Shown here one piece after another: positions 17,553 through 31,488 of a stretch of 64,000 nucleotides of DNA. The position numbers and the translations under genes are program-made. The notes under the pieces were generated by a model. The model worked only from the letters and a program-made list of their open reading frames with translations, searched no databases and was not told where the DNA came from. The stretch comes from Roseiarcus sp963742305 (lineage in GTDB: Bacteria > Pseudomonadota > Alphaproteobacteria > Rhizobiales > Beijerinckiaceae). The stretch covers positions 146,332 through 210,331 of the forward strand of contig CAVULN010000042.1 in NCBI GenBank assembly GCA_963742305.1, read 5' to 3'. The first letter of the stretch is position 1; each line of letters starts with the position of its first letter.

Positions 17553-18020
17553 TTAAAGCGAGCGGACGAGCCGCATCGAGCCGCGCGGCCCCTTGATGAC
17601 GAGATCGCCGTTGACCAGATCCCACTCCGGGCTGCCGAGCAACGCGGACAGGAATCCCATCTCAAGGGATTTGACGTCCTTGGGGCATTCCTTTTTGGTC
17701 AGCGCATAGGGGCCCACGGCGAGATGCTGGTCCTTGACCGGATAGACCGTCGCCGACCACGAATTGCACCCGGTGTAGCCTGAACCGCGCAACGTCCCGT
17801 CGATCTTCAGGCTGATGTCCAGCCCGGCGGGCACCGGCTTGCCGTTGAGCTCGCGCAGCGACCAGGTCTGATCGAGCGGAAAGTTCTTCTGCATCGGCGG
17901 CAGCGGCTTCGGCGGCTGGTTGTCCTCTTCGCTTTGCGGGCCTTTTTGAGCGCCGTAGGCCGCGGCGGTGAAACACAGGGCTGCTGCGACCGCAGCCACG
18001 AAGGAGACTGATTTCAACAT
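17553..18020 (-). CDS. META domain (HslJ-like) secreted protein
   Basis: A 155-residue protein with signal peptide VSFVAAVAAALCFTAAAYGA, a Pro/Lys-rich linker, and a META domain: DQTWSLRELNGKPVPAG, then TLRGSGYTGCNSWSATVYP and a C-terminal EWDLVNGDLVIKG. HslJ-type proteins are envelope proteins tied to heat shock or novobiocin resistance; the molecular role is not known. ATG 18020 was taken because the signal peptide begins there. The gene converges with the ABC transporter (14 bp between stops) and is divergent from the heat-shock gene. Confidence 0.82.
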   Translation of the reverse strand: MLKSVSFVAAVAAALCFTAAAYGAQKGPQSEEDNQPPKPLPPMQKNFPLDQTWSLRELNGKPVPAGLDISLKIDGTLRGSGYTGCNSWSATVYPVKDQHLAVGPYALTKKECPKDVKSLEMGFLSALLGSPEWDLVNGDLVIKGPRGSMRLVRSL

Positions 18021-18153
18021 GTGTCTTTGACCTCGATATCCTGAGGCGACGGCCCCTCTTTGCGGAATTCCCTCCGCTGGGCGATGTGCGCCCCGCGAAG
18101 GTGCCCTTGAACGCAGAGGTTGCACTTTTTGTGGCGAAGGCGCCGCTCCGACC

Positions 18154-18182
18154 CTTGAATTTGGGCCTGTCCAGCCAAAAAT
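18154..18182 (+). promoter_or_regulatory. Candidate RpoH (sigma-32) promoter of the hsp20 gene
   Basis: CTTGAA at 18154-18159 is followed after 15 bp by CCAAAAAT at 18175-18182. This resembles the alphaproteobacterial heat-shock promoter (CTTGAA with a C-rich, AT-ending -10). A start point near 18190 would give a leader of about 85 bases. Confidence 0.45.
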
Positions 18183-18189
18183 TACCGGC

Positions 18190-18273
18190 GTGGGGTCATC
18201 AGACCCGCAGCGGCCGGCGCCGCCGTATCCGGGACGCAAGCCGTTATGTCGCTCACTACAGAGGATGTGACTC
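18190..18273 (+). promoter_or_regulatory. ROSE-like RNA thermometer in the hsp20 leader
   Basis: The leader can form successive hairpins: GGGTC-ATCA-GACCC near 18196-18209, then GCGGC-CGGC-GCCGC just after it, and finally UCGCU (18249-18253) pairing with AGGA (18262-18265), which is the ribosome-binding site 8 bases before the ATG. UYGCU opposite AGGA with a bulged G is the signature of ROSE thermosensors found before small heat-shock genes in rhizobia. At low temperature the site would be masked, and heat would open it. Confidence 0.5.
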
Positions 18274-18747
18274 ATGTTGAACTACGACCTTTCCCCATTC
18301 TACCGTTCCACCGTCGGTTTCGATCGTCTCTTCTCGATGCTCGACCGGGTCGCCGGGGGCGACCAGACCGTCCCAACCTATCCGCCTTATAATATCGAGC
18401 GGACTGGCGAGAATGCCTACCGGATCACGCTCGCGGTCGCCGGCTTCGGCGAGAGCGAACTCACGGTCGAATCGCGCGACAACACCCTGACCGTGCGCGG
18501 ATCGAAGGAGGGTGTCCAGAAGGACGAGAAGCGCGACATGCTCTATCAGGGCATTGCCGCGCGCGCTTTCGAGCGCCGCTTCCAGCTTGCCGACCACGTC
18601 GTCGTGACCGGCGCGGTCAGCGAGAACGGCCTCTTGCACATCGACCTCGTGCGCGAGGTTCCCGAAGCCCAGAAGCCGCGCACAATCGCGATCAACAAGG
18701 GCAAGACCATCGAAGCGGTCAAGGCGCCTTCCGCGCAGGCTGCGTAA
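18274..18747 (+). CDS. Small heat-shock protein, Hsp20/IbpA type
   Basis: A 157-residue alpha-crystallin-type chaperone that holds unfolded proteins for later refolding. The N-terminus DLSPFYRSTVGFDRLFSML is typical of rhizobial class A sHsps. The alpha-crystallin domain runs from PYNIERTGENAYRI through ENGLLHIDLVREVPE, and the C-terminal anchor includes RTIAI (the I-X-I motif). It is preceded by a likely heat-shock promoter and ROSE leader and followed by a terminator, so it is a single-gene transcription unit. Confidence 0.93.
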   Translation: MLNYDLSPFYRSTVGFDRLFSMLDRVAGGDQTVPTYPPYNIERTGENAYRITLAVAGFGESELTVESRDNTLTVRGSKEGVQKDEKRDMLYQGIAARAFERRFQLADHVVVTGAVSENGLLHIDLVREVPEAQKPRTIAINKGKTIEAVKAPSAQAA

Positions 18748-18775
18748 AGCGAACCGCGCTGGACGCGGGAAAAAG

Positions 18776-18802
18776 GGCGTCCCATCCGGGGCGCCTCTTT
18801 TT
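18776..18802 (+). terminator. Rho-independent terminator after hsp20
   Basis: GGCGTCCC-ATCC-GGGGCGCC (one G-T wobble) is followed by TCTTTTT, 28 bp after the hsp20 stop codon. Confidence 0.8.
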
Positions 18803-18919
18803 CATTCATTCGCGGGCCTGGTCGTTTGCGGCGGCCGGGAACAGCGGCGGGCCGAGCCCGGGTGGGCAAAAAAATCCGCTCGCGGTATTGCATGATCTCG
18901 GCGCTGGTCGCGGCTGGGT

Positions 18920-20002
18920 CTATGGGCTCGCCGGAAACGGCTTTCGAATGTCTGCGCAAAGGGCGATGAGCCGATCGACTTCGTCCACCGAGGTCTCGAA
19001 CGACGTCACCAGCCTCACGAGCGTTTCCCCCATTCGCGGTCCACGCTCCGGCGCGAGCGCTCGCGTGCTCCATTCGTGGAACTTCGTCCCTGCCGCGCGC
19101 CATCGCTCGACGACAGCCGTCGGCGCCACAACGAACACTTCGTTAGCCTCGGTCGGCCACGCGAGGCGCACGCCTGCGGTCGTCGTGAGGCCGTGGGCGA
19201 GCCGGCGCGCCGAGGCGTTCGCCCGCCCGGCCAGCCGCAGCCAGAGCCCGTCCGCGAGATAGGCCTCCATCTGCGCGCCGAGAAAGCGCCCCTTGGACAA
19301 GGTCTGGCCGCCGCGCTTGCGCTGGAAGGCGAAACTCGCCGCCCGCCCGGCATCGAAAAACACCACCGCCTCGCAAGCGAGCGCCCCGTTCTTGGTCGCG
19401 CCGAGGGTGAGAATGTCGACGCCTGCCCGCCATGTCATGTCGGCCGGGCTCGCCTCGGCCGAAACGAGCGCATTGGCGAAGCGCGCCCCGTCCATATGCA
19501 CGCCGATCCCGTTGCAGCGAGCGATCGCGCTCAGCTCCGAAACCTCGCTTACGCTGTAGACCGTCCCCGCTTCGGTCGCCTGGGAGAGCGACAGCGCGCC
19601 GGGCTGCGAAGACTTCACTAGCCCGCGCGGAAACCTCTCCAGGGTCTCCCGCAGGCCCTGCGCCGTGATCTTGCCGCCCTCGCCGGCGATTCCAACCAGC
19701 TTGGCCCCGCCGGTAAACAGTTCCGGCGCGCCGCATTCGTCGTCATGGACGTGCGCTTCCTCATGACAGAAAACCGCGTCCCAGGGCCGTGCGAGCGCCG
19801 AAAGCGCGAGCGCGTTCGCGGCCGTCCCTGTCGCGACCAGGAAGGCCGCGACCCTGGTCTCGAACGCCTCGCTCAGAAGCGCTTCCGCACGCGCGGTATA
19901 GGCATCGGCGCCATAAGCGGGCGCATTGACGCGCGACGAAGCCACGATCGCGTCCAGAATCTGCGGCGCGACGCCGGCGCCATTGTCACTGGCGAAATTC
20001 AT
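18920..20002 (-). CDS. ltaE: Low-specificity L-threonine aldolase
   Basis: A 360-residue PLP enzyme that splits L-threonine or allo-threonine into glycine and acetaldehyde. It begins NFASDNGAGVAPQI, has the FLVATGTAANALAL and HEEAHVHDDECGAPE blocks, the HMDGARFANAL motif, and the PLP Lys in DILTLGATKNGA. ATG 20002 fits this family; the longer frame to 20182 runs through the promoter region. It converges with hsp20 and is divergent from gltB. The length is normal. Confidence 0.88.
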   Translation of the reverse strand: MNFASDNGAGVAPQILDAIVASSRVNAPAYGADAYTARAEALLSEAFETRVAAFLVATGTAANALALSALARPWDAVFCHEEAHVHDDECGAPELFTGGAKLVGIAGEGGKITAQGLRETLERFPRGLVKSSQPGALSLSQATEAGTVYSVSEVSELSAIARCNGIGVHMDGARFANALVSAEASPADMTWRAGVDILTLGATKNGALACEAVVFFDAGRAASFAFQRKRGGQTLSKGRFLGAQMEAYLADGLWLRLAGRANASARRLAHGLTTTAGVRLAWPTEANEVFVVAPTAVVERWRAAGTKFHEWSTRALAPERGPRMGETLVRLVTSFETSVDEVDRLIALCADIRKPFPASP

Positions 20003-20366
20003 ACCCGCTCCCGTCCGTTTCAGACCGGCAATTTGCGTCAGATCGCGCGGCCCTGGCAATTCGCGCGGGCGCGGAAGGGCGTCCGCAAAAAAAAGCGCGC
20101 CGACCGCTTGTGTCGGCGATCCATTTCTGTCATGGTCGTGAAATAGGACAGTCATGCTGACCATTTTTGGCGCCAGAGCCAAACCCCGGCGCCGGCTGAA
20201 GAGCGGAGCTCAAGCGTTGTCGGACCGAACGACAAAAACGGATCGAAAAAAATCCGACGCGTGACGCCTTCGGGCTGCGCGTCAGCAGCCGCCGTTTGTT
20301 CTTGATACGCCTGAAAATTTGAAATGACAGTCGCGCCAGGTCGCGGACTGCCCGGGGAGCGGAGAG
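20003..20366. promoter_or_regulatory. Divergent ltaE/gltB intergenic region
   Basis: The 364 bp hold no convincing gene. An A8 run lies near 20088, an AT-rich piece at 20240-20250, and a GACGCG...CGCGTC inverted pair around 20256-20283. I found no clear NtrC, Lrp or sigma-54 site. gltB has GGGGAGCGGAGAG just before its ATG as ribosome site. Confidence 0.4.
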
Positions 20367-25073
<4,707 letters not shown>

Positions 25074-25266
25074 GATCAGTCCGCGCAGGCAGGAGGTTCG
25101 CCACGCGAGCCGTTCGATCCGGCCGCCGTTAGGTTGGGCCGACGATCGGCGGGCGCAAACGGCGGCGATGGCGACGCGCTTGCCAGACCACGCTGGCGCA
25201 CTTTGGAAACGGACCGGAAGCCGGCCTGAGAAAATTGGGAGCGGCGACCGGCCGTGAGGTAGCGAA

Positions 25267-26685
25267 ATGGGTAAGGTAACAGGCTTTCTCGAAATCGATC
25301 GCACGGACCGGCGCTATGCGCCGGCTTCCGACCGCATCCGCCACTACCGCGAGTTCGTTCTGCCGCTGGGCGAAGAGGCGACCCGCAATCAGGCCGCCCG
25401 CTGCATGAACTGCGGCATCCCCTATTGTCACATCGGCTGCCCGGTCAACAACCAGATCCCGGACTGGAACGACCTCGTCTACCGTTCCGATTGGCGCGAG
25501 GCGGCGCGCAACCTGCTGTCGACCAACAACTTCCCCGAATTCACCGGCCGCATCTGCCCCGCGCCCTGCGAATCGTCCTGCACGCTCAACCTCCAGGATG
25601 CGCCGGTTACGATCAAGACCATCGAATGCGCGATCATCGACCGGGCCTTCAAGGAAGGATGGGTGAAGCCGGAACTGGCTGAGCGCAAGACCGGCAAGAA
25701 GATCGCCGTCATCGGATCGGGGCCGTCCGGTCTCGCCTGCGCCCAGCAGCTGGCGCGCGCCGGCCACGAGGTTCATGTCTACGAGAAGAACGCCAAGGCG
25801 GGCGGCCTGCTGCGCTATGGCATCCCGGACTTCAAGCTGGAGAAGCGCCATGTCGACCGCCGCGTCACGCAGATGGAAGCCGAAGGCGTTGTCTTTCATT
25901 ATGGCGCTCATGTCGGCCGGACGGTCGGCGCGGGCGAGATCCTCGACAGCCACGACGCGGTCGCGCTCGCGGGCGGCGCAGAAGCGCCGCGCGATCTTCC
26001 TGCGCCCGGCCGCGATCTCGCCGGCGTCCACTTCGCGATGGACTTCCTGCCGCAGCAGAACCGGCGCGTGTCGGGCGAGCCGATCGGCACGAACGAGCCG
26101 ATCCTGGCGGGCGGCAAGCATGTCGTGGTGATCGGCGGGGGCGACACCGGATCGGACTGCATCGGCACATCGATCCGTCAGGGAGCCGTCAAGGTCACCC
26201 AGCTCGAGATCATGGCCATGCCGCCCAAGGCCGAGGACAAACTGCTCACCTGGCCGAACTGGCCGCTGAAGCTCCGCACCTCGTCAAGTCACGAAGAAGG
26301 CGCCGAACGCGATTTCGCGGTGACGACGCTCGCCTTCGAAGGCGAGAACGGATGCGTGACCGGCTTGAAATGCTCCCGCGTCGACGAGAAGTTCAAGCCG
26401 GTCGAGGGGACCGAGTTCAGTCTCCGGGCGGACCTCGTGCTGCTGGCGATGGGTTTCGTGTCGCCGGCCAAGGACGGCATGCTGACAGAGCTCGGCGTCG
26501 TGCTGGACAAGCGCGGCAATGTCGAAGCGGACACCAGCCGGTACGCATCGTCTCGCGCGAAAGTGTTCGCCTGCGGCGACATGCGGCGCGGCCAATCGCT
26601 GGTCGTCTGGGCGATCCGGGAAGGGCGCCAATGCGCGGCGGCGATCGACGAGGCGCTGATGGGAAAGACCGTGCTGCCGCGGTAA
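25267..26685 (+). CDS. gltD: Glutamate synthase (NADPH) small subunit
   Basis: A 472-residue FAD flavoprotein that passes electrons from NADPH to GltB. N-terminal Cys clusters CMNCGIPYCHIGCPV and CPAPCESSC hold iron-sulfur clusters. The FAD site is VIGSGPSGLACAQQL, the NADPH site VIGGGDTGSDCIG, and the C-terminal FAD contact is VFACGDMRRGQSLVVWAI. Full length, starting at ATG 25267 after GAGGTAG. A second, distinct GltD-like protein with extra ferredoxin domains is encoded at 46227-48068. Confidence 0.96.
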   Translation: MGKVTGFLEIDRTDRRYAPASDRIRHYREFVLPLGEEATRNQAARCMNCGIPYCHIGCPVNNQIPDWNDLVYRSDWREAARNLLSTNNFPEFTGRICPAPCESSCTLNLQDAPVTIKTIECAIIDRAFKEGWVKPELAERKTGKKIAVIGSGPSGLACAQQLARAGHEVHVYEKNAKAGGLLRYGIPDFKLEKRHVDRRVTQMEAEGVVFHYGAHVGRTVGAGEILDSHDAVALAGGAEAPRDLPAPGRDLAGVHFAMDFLPQQNRRVSGEPIGTNEPILAGGKHVVVIGGGDTGSDCIGTSIRQGAVKVTQLEIMAMPPKAEDKLLTWPNWPLKLRTSSSHEEGAERDFAVTTLAFEGENGCVTGLKCSRVDEKFKPVEGTEFSLRADLVLLAMGFVSPAKDGMLTELGVVLDKRGNVEADTSRYASSRAKVFACGDMRRGQSLVVWAIREGRQCAAAIDEALMGKTVLPR

Positions 26686-26706
26686 GGTCAGTTCGCGCGC
26701 GACGGT

Positions 26707-28347
26707 CTACTTCGGCTGCGCCCGGCAATCCTGCCGGACAAGATCGCCCGGTCCGTCCCAGATGTAGACAGCTCGCCCCGGCAGCCGGCATGCGCGAACA
26801 AGCGCGTCGGGCGCATCGAGCCGGCCGTAGAGGACGGGGTCTCTGTAGTTCACGTCGTCGCGGGCAAAATCGCCGCTGTCGGCTTGGACCAAACGGCATT
26901 GCCACGGCCAGAGTTTCAGCTTACGCGAAGGCAAGAGGACGATTGCTGGCTTAACGGGAACGGCGTCGACGAATACCGCGCGCCGTGCGTCGATATAGAC
27001 CCGCGTGGTGAGGATAAGTCCGGGCAGCATCGCGATGCAAAACAACAAGTTCGCCGCCGTCAGCATATTAAGGTCCCGTCTTCGGCCCCCGAAGATAAAC
27101 GAGGCGTCGGGTCGCACGTACCCGGAAGCGACCGTCAACGCCGCAAGCGGCCAGGCCGAAAACCAGTAACGCGGACCATATTGGTGGCCACCCTCGTACG
27201 GGAAGAACAGAAAAAGGACGATTGTCGCCGGCAGCGCCAGGTCGAAGAACCGGACCGCGCCTTGCTTCGCCTTAAACGCAAGGGCCGGGAACTGCAGGGC
27301 CAGCAGAACGAGGCCGCCATATTCCCCAAGGATAGCGCTCCAATAGACCGTATGACGAACGCCGCGCGTGATCATTTGCCACGGGCCGCTCATGAACGCG
27401 CCAGACTCGATGTCCGGGTTCGTCAGGGTCTCGGGCGTCTGGAACGGGTCGCCAGTGATCGTCCGATCGTAGGCAAGGAGGAACAGAACGAGGGGTAAGG
27501 CCCCGAGCAGTAGCGGGAGGGCGTCCGCGAAAGCCGCCCACCGCCGCAGCCACAAGCGGTCAGCGGCGTAGAGCGCGCCGATCAGCAAGAACATTTCGAC
27601 CCGAGTGAGCAATAGCAGCCCGAAGAGCACACCAATCAGCGCTTTGCGGGAAAACGCAGGCTGCTCCTCGTCGACGAGCTGTTGCCACGCTATAGCGGCC
27701 GCAAGGGCTGCGCTGAGCGTGCCGGAAAAGAGCGATGCCCCATTGAACAGCGTGAGCGGCGAGAAGAGGACCAGGAGCAATATTGGCAGCCGGACGGAGG
27801 CCGCCGACCGCAGTCGCCGCATGGCGCCCAGAAGGCAAACGCCCAGGGCCGCCGTCAGCGCCGGATTCGCGAGCCACGTGGCGCCCACGGAGCGAAAGGC
27901 CGCGAGGACCATCGGCCATCCAGGAAGATATTGGCTGAACGTCTCGCCGCGCATGGTGAAGACGCGGTACATCGAGAACAACTCTGGATCCGGCGCGGGC
28001 GGATTGGTCAATCGCCCGGCCAGCAAGGTGTCGGCGAGGAACAGATAGGAATGCTCGTCACCCGAATTCGGCCAAGAGGTTCCCGCGAGCCAGCCGAGCG
28101 GAAGGCACAAGAGCCCCGCGACCCAGGGTAAAGCTTCAGCCGGGATTCCTGGCAGCCGCAAGGCACGGCGGGCGGCCGCGAATATCGCGGTCAGCGCGAT
28201 GAGGGCGACGCACAACGCCGCCAGGGACGTCGCGAGTCTGAAGCTGAGGGTATAGAAGGGCCAGCACGTCTGGAGGATCGTGAAGGCGATTGCCGAGCCA
28301 ACTAGTGCGGCGATCCACATGGGCGGTCTCGAAAGAGACTCGAGCAT
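26707..28347 (-). CDS. GT-C-like multi-pass membrane protein
   Basis: A protein of about 546 residues with roughly 11-12 membrane helices and a C-terminal soluble tail. The first extracytoplasmic loop has WPNSGDEHSYLFLADTLLAG, where the acidic pair resembles the catalytic Asp/Glu region of GT-C (ArnT/PMT-like) glycosyltransferases. The tail from about residue 460 has several Cys and Trp residues (LWPWQCRLVQ, GPGDLVRQDCRAQ). This suggests a lipid-linked sugar transferase of the envelope, but no family-level match is certain. ATG 28347 was selected; an upstream ATG at 28404 is possible. The stop is 22 bp from the gltD stop, convergent. Confidence 0.55.
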   Translation of the reverse strand: MLESLSRPPMWIAALVGSAIAFTILQTCWPFYTLSFRLATSLAALCVALIALTAIFAAARRALRLPGIPAEALPWVAGLLCLPLGWLAGTSWPNSGDEHSYLFLADTLLAGRLTNPPAPDPELFSMYRVFTMRGETFSQYLPGWPMVLAAFRSVGATWLANPALTAALGVCLLGAMRRLRSAASVRLPILLLVLFSPLTLFNGASLFSGTLSAALAAAIAWQQLVDEEQPAFSRKALIGVLFGLLLLTRVEMFLLIGALYAADRLWLRRWAAFADALPLLLGALPLVLFLLAYDRTITGDPFQTPETLTNPDIESGAFMSGPWQMITRGVRHTVYWSAILGEYGGLVLLALQFPALAFKAKQGAVRFFDLALPATIVLFLFFPYEGGHQYGPRYWFSAWPLAALTVASGYVRPDASFIFGGRRRDLNMLTAANLLFCIAMLPGLILTTRVYIDARRAVFVDAVPVKPAIVLLPSRKLKLWPWQCRLVQADSGDFARDDVNYRDPVLYGRLDAPDALVRACRLPGRAVYIWDGPGDLVRQDCRAQPK

Positions 28348-28481
28348 TGTGGATCGTAGAGGAGGAGGCCGGTTTCCTGCAAGGGCAGCACCAAGGCCGG
28401 ACATTTTCAGTCGCGGCGCAGAGCGGCGTCCCGGTCACAAACCTAAAACCATTGGGGATTCAAAGGGAAGGCGGAGGCGCC

Positions 28482-29183
28482 TTACGCCGGAATGCGGTCG
28501 TCGTTGGGCGAGGGCTCGCGCAGCACATAGCCGCGGCCCCATACCGTCTCGATATAGTTGCGGCCGCTCGACGCCGTCGCCAGCTTCTTCCGCAATTTGC
28601 AGATGAAAACGTCGATAATCTTGAGCTCCGGCTCGTCCATGCCGCCGTAGAGATGGTTGAGGAACATCTCCTTTGTCAGCGTCGTGCCCTTGCGCAGCGA
28701 GAGCAGTTCCAGCATCTGATATTCCTTGCCGGTCAGATGCACGCGCGCTCCGTCGACCTCGACCGTCTTCTGATCGAGGTTGACCGTGAGATCGCCGGTG
28801 ATGATCACCGACTGGGCATGTCCCTTCGAACGGCGCACAATGGCGTGAATGCGGGCGACGAGCTCGTCCTTGTGAAACGGCTTGGTGAGGTAGTCGTCGG
28901 CGCCGTGGCCGAGCCCTTTGACCTTGTCCTCGATGCCCGCCATGCCCGAGAGAATGAGAATGGGAGTCTTGATCTTGGTCACCCGCAGCGAGCGCAGCAC
29001 CTCGTAGCCGGACATGTCAGGCAGGTTCAGGTCAAGCAGGATGATGTCGTAATCATAGAGCTTGCCGAGGTCGATTCCCTCCTCACCCAGGTCGGTCACA
29101 TAGACGTTGAAGTTCTCCGACTTCAGCATCAGTTCGATGCTCTGCGCGGTCGCCGCATCGTCCTCGATCAAAAGTACCCGCAT
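28482..29183 (-). CDS. ctrA: Cell-cycle response regulator CtrA
   Basis: A 233-residue OmpR/PhoB-type regulator, the master controller of cell cycle, flagella and DNA replication in alphaproteobacteria. The receiver domain (MRVLLIEDDAATAQSIE) has the phospho-acceptor Asp51 in IILLDLNLPD and the conserved Lys in LTKPFHKDEL. The winged-helix DNA-binding domain contains LTGKEYQMLELL and YIETVWGRGYVLRE, hallmark sequences of CtrA. It lies divergent from fliJ, with a long regulatory region between. Confidence 0.97.
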   Translation of the reverse strand: MRVLLIEDDAATAQSIELMLKSENFNVYVTDLGEEGIDLGKLYDYDIILLDLNLPDMSGYEVLRSLRVTKIKTPILILSGMAGIEDKVKGLGHGADDYLTKPFHKDELVARIHAIVRRSKGHAQSVIITGDLTVNLDQKTVEVDGARVHLTGKEYQMLELLSLRKGTTLTKEMFLNHLYGGMDEPELKIIDVFICKLRKKLATASSGRNYIETVWGRGYVLREPSPNDDRIPA

Positions 29184-29752
29184 ATTAGGCTCCCCGCCTC
29201 GCCCGTTGCTTCGTGACCGCGGCTATCGCTCCCATGCCCAATGCGCTCTGGCGAGACCTCGGGCCGATTCGAATTAAACAGTGACCGCGATTGGTTAACA
29301 AACCATGATTCATTCGCGCAAGTCCCTGACCGCGTCCCCGATGATATTAGTAATAATTTGATAAGAAACGGTATTCCGTCAGAATATAAATTAACGCATC
29401 ACATCAAGAATCGCCCCCAACAGATTCATCGGACTCGGGGTTCAGCGGCTCGGTTGAAAAACCCTGTCGCTCCCTGAACATCACAAAAGAAGCCTTCGTC
29501 CGTCGGTCCCGTCCAGGCCCGGAGCCGATTGTTAACGACCCAAGTAAATGAAACGCTAACGCCGGAAATCGTCAGCGGGCTTTCGCCGCTGCTCCGAACC
29601 GCGGGGCAGGCCCCATCGGCCGAGCCCGCCGATTTGCCGCCCTAACGTAAGAAAAGAGAAACCTTCCTCATGCATCGTCCGGTCGTCTCGTATTGGTGAG
29701 AAGGGGACCCGACGTCCTCTCGCATTGAGGTTTGTTAAGGAGTGCGCCGGAA
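29184..29752. promoter_or_regulatory. ctrA-fliJ regulatory region with clustered GANTC sites
   Basis: This 569-bp gene-free stretch is AT-rich compared with the rest of the window. GANTC sites, the target of the cell-cycle methyltransferase CcrM, occur at 29266, 29307, 29408, 29423 and 29432. At this base composition fewer than one would be expected in 170 bp. TTAAC half-sites of the CtrA box (TTAA-N7-TTAA) lie at 29296, 29391 and about 29532, but none has a perfect partner. fliJ has an AAGGAG site at 29737-29742. Confidence 0.6.
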
Positions 29753-30121
29753 ATGAAGTCGCGGGACACGCTTATTCGTCTCAAGCGTTTTCAACTCGAG
29801 GAGAAGCGCCGCCGGGTTCGGCAGATCGAGCTGATGGTAGCCGAGTTCACCCGCATGATCGGCGACCTCGATCGGGAGATCGCCAACGAAGAGAAGCGCG
29901 CCGGCATCTCCGACCCTGCTCATTTCGCCTATCCGACCTATGCCCGGGCGACGTCCGTCAGGCGCGACAACCTCAAGAGCTCGATCGCAGAGCTTGGGGG
30001 TCAGATCGACGAAGCAAGAACCGCGCAGGAAGAAGCCGAGGCCGAGCTTCTCAAATTCGAGAGCCTGGAGGTGCGCGACAAGACGAACGATCGCCTGGCT
30101 GAAGCCGTCGCGCGAGCCTGA
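29753..30121 (+). CDS. fliJ: FliJ-like flagellar export protein
   Basis: A 122-residue protein predicted to be a long antiparallel coiled coil (residues 8-55 and 75-115), rich in Arg, Glu and Gln. MKSRDTLIRLKRFQLEEKRRR fits the N-terminus of the alphaproteobacterial FliJ family, the stalk-like partner of the FliI ATPase in flagellar type III export. ATG 29753 follows AAGGAG. A fliJ next to ctrA is known in this order, but here fliI is not beside it and no other flagellar gene is in the window. Short coiled-coil proteins are easily misassigned, so the call is moderate. Confidence 0.7.
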   Translation: MKSRDTLIRLKRFQLEEKRRRVRQIELMVAEFTRMIGDLDREIANEEKRAGISDPAHFAYPTYARATSVRRDNLKSSIAELGGQIDEARTAQEEAEAELLKFESLEVRDKTNDRLAEAVARA

Positions 30122-30336
30122 CGCTTTCGGTCATCGGCTCGACACAGCCTCGGACTTCCGGTCGATCCCGCGGAGGCCAGCCCTCTCCCCCAGCCAGCCA
30201 TCTTCTCCACAACCATCCTGCGTTGCGGCTTAAACGCTGATGATCTAAGTCTGTTCCGACGGTGGGAAATCGGCCGGAGAGAGGCGCCGGAGGGATTTGT
30301 CGCGCCGCAAGTTGACGCTCGCTTTTGGAAGGCCCC

Positions 30337-31464
30337 ATGCTGATCGGAGTCCCGGCCGAAACGGACCCGGCTGAAACCCGCGTCGCCGCAACGCCGGAGA
30401 CCGTCAAGAAGTTCGTCGGCCTCGGGGCGGAGGTCGCCGTCGAGCACGGGGCGGGCGCGAAGGCGGGGTTCCCGGACGCCGAGTATGAATCGGCGGGCGC
30501 GCGGATCGTCGACGCGGATCAAGCCTTCAGTGCGGATCTGGCGCTCAAGGTCCGCCGGCCGAGCGCGGCCGAGATCGGCCTGATCAAAAGCGGCGCGCTG
30601 GTCATCGGGATGATGGACCCTTATGGCCATCGCGACGCAATCGAATCGATGGCGAGAACGGGGGCTGCGGCCTTCGCGTTGGAGCTGCTGCCGCGCATTA
30701 CCCGCGCCCAGGTGATGGACGTCCTGTCGAGCCAGGCCAATCTCGCCGGCTACCGCGCGGTGATCGACGCGTCGGCGGAATATGGCCGGGCTCTGCCGAT
30801 GATGATGACGCCTGCCGGCACGGTTCCTGCGGCGAGGCTGTTCGTCATGGGCGTCGGGGTCGCCGGCCTGCAGGCGATCGCGACGGGGCGGCGCCTGGGC
30901 GCGGTGGTCACGGCGACCGACGTACGCCCGGCGACCAAGGAGCAGGTCGAGTCACTCGGCGCGAAATTCGTCGCCGTCGAGGACGATGAGTTCAAGCAGG
31001 CCGAAACCGCGGGCGGCTATGCCAAGGAGATGTCAGACGCCTACAAGACCAAGCAGGCGGCCCTGATCGCAGGCCATATCGCCAAACAGGACCTCGTCAT
31101 CACCACCGCGCTGATCCCCGGGCGCCCGGCGCCGCGTCTCGTCAGCGCCGAGATGGTGAAGTCGATGCGCGCGGGCTCAGTCATCGTGGACCTCGCGGCC
31201 GAGCGCGGCGGAAACTGCGAACTCTCGAAACCGGGCGAACTGGCGTTCAGCGACAACGGCGTCAGAGTTGTCGGCTACTCCAACGTCACGCGGATCCCCG
31301 CTTCCGCTTCGGCGCTTTATGCGCGCAACCTCTACGCCTTCACCGAGACGTTGATCGACAAGGAGACCAAGTCGCTCGCGGTCAACTGGGACGACGAGCT
31401 GGTGAAGGCGACCTGCCTCACTCGCGACGGCGCGATCGTCCACCCGAGCTTCATGCCCCAATAG
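30337..31464 (+). CDS. pntAA: NAD(P) transhydrogenase subunit alpha part 1
   Basis: A 375-residue soluble NAD(H)-binding domain I of the proton-translocating transhydrogenase, which moves hydride between NADH and NADP at the inner membrane. It shows the alanine dehydrogenase/PNT fold with ETDPAETRVAATPETVKK, the LSSQANLAGYRAV motif and the nucleotide-binding VMGVGVAGLQAIATGRRLG. The start is ATG 30337, with GGAAGG just before it; TTG 30325 is possible. It leads a three-gene operon. The split alpha subunit is usual for alphaproteobacteria. Confidence 0.95.
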   Translation: MLIGVPAETDPAETRVAATPETVKKFVGLGAEVAVEHGAGAKAGFPDAEYESAGARIVDADQAFSADLALKVRRPSAAEIGLIKSGALVIGMMDPYGHRDAIESMARTGAAAFALELLPRITRAQVMDVLSSQANLAGYRAVIDASAEYGRALPMMMTPAGTVPAARLFVMGVGVAGLQAIATGRRLGAVVTATDVRPATKEQVESLGAKFVAVEDDEFKQAETAGGYAKEMSDAYKTKQAALIAGHIAKQDLVITTALIPGRPAPRLVSAEMVKSMRAGSVIVDLAAERGGNCELSKPGELAFSDNGVRVVGYSNVTRIPASASALYARNLYAFTETLIDKETKSLAVNWDDELVKATCLTRDGAIVHPSFMPQ

Positions 31465-31488
31465 CGCTTTGAAGCGCCGGAGAATCCG

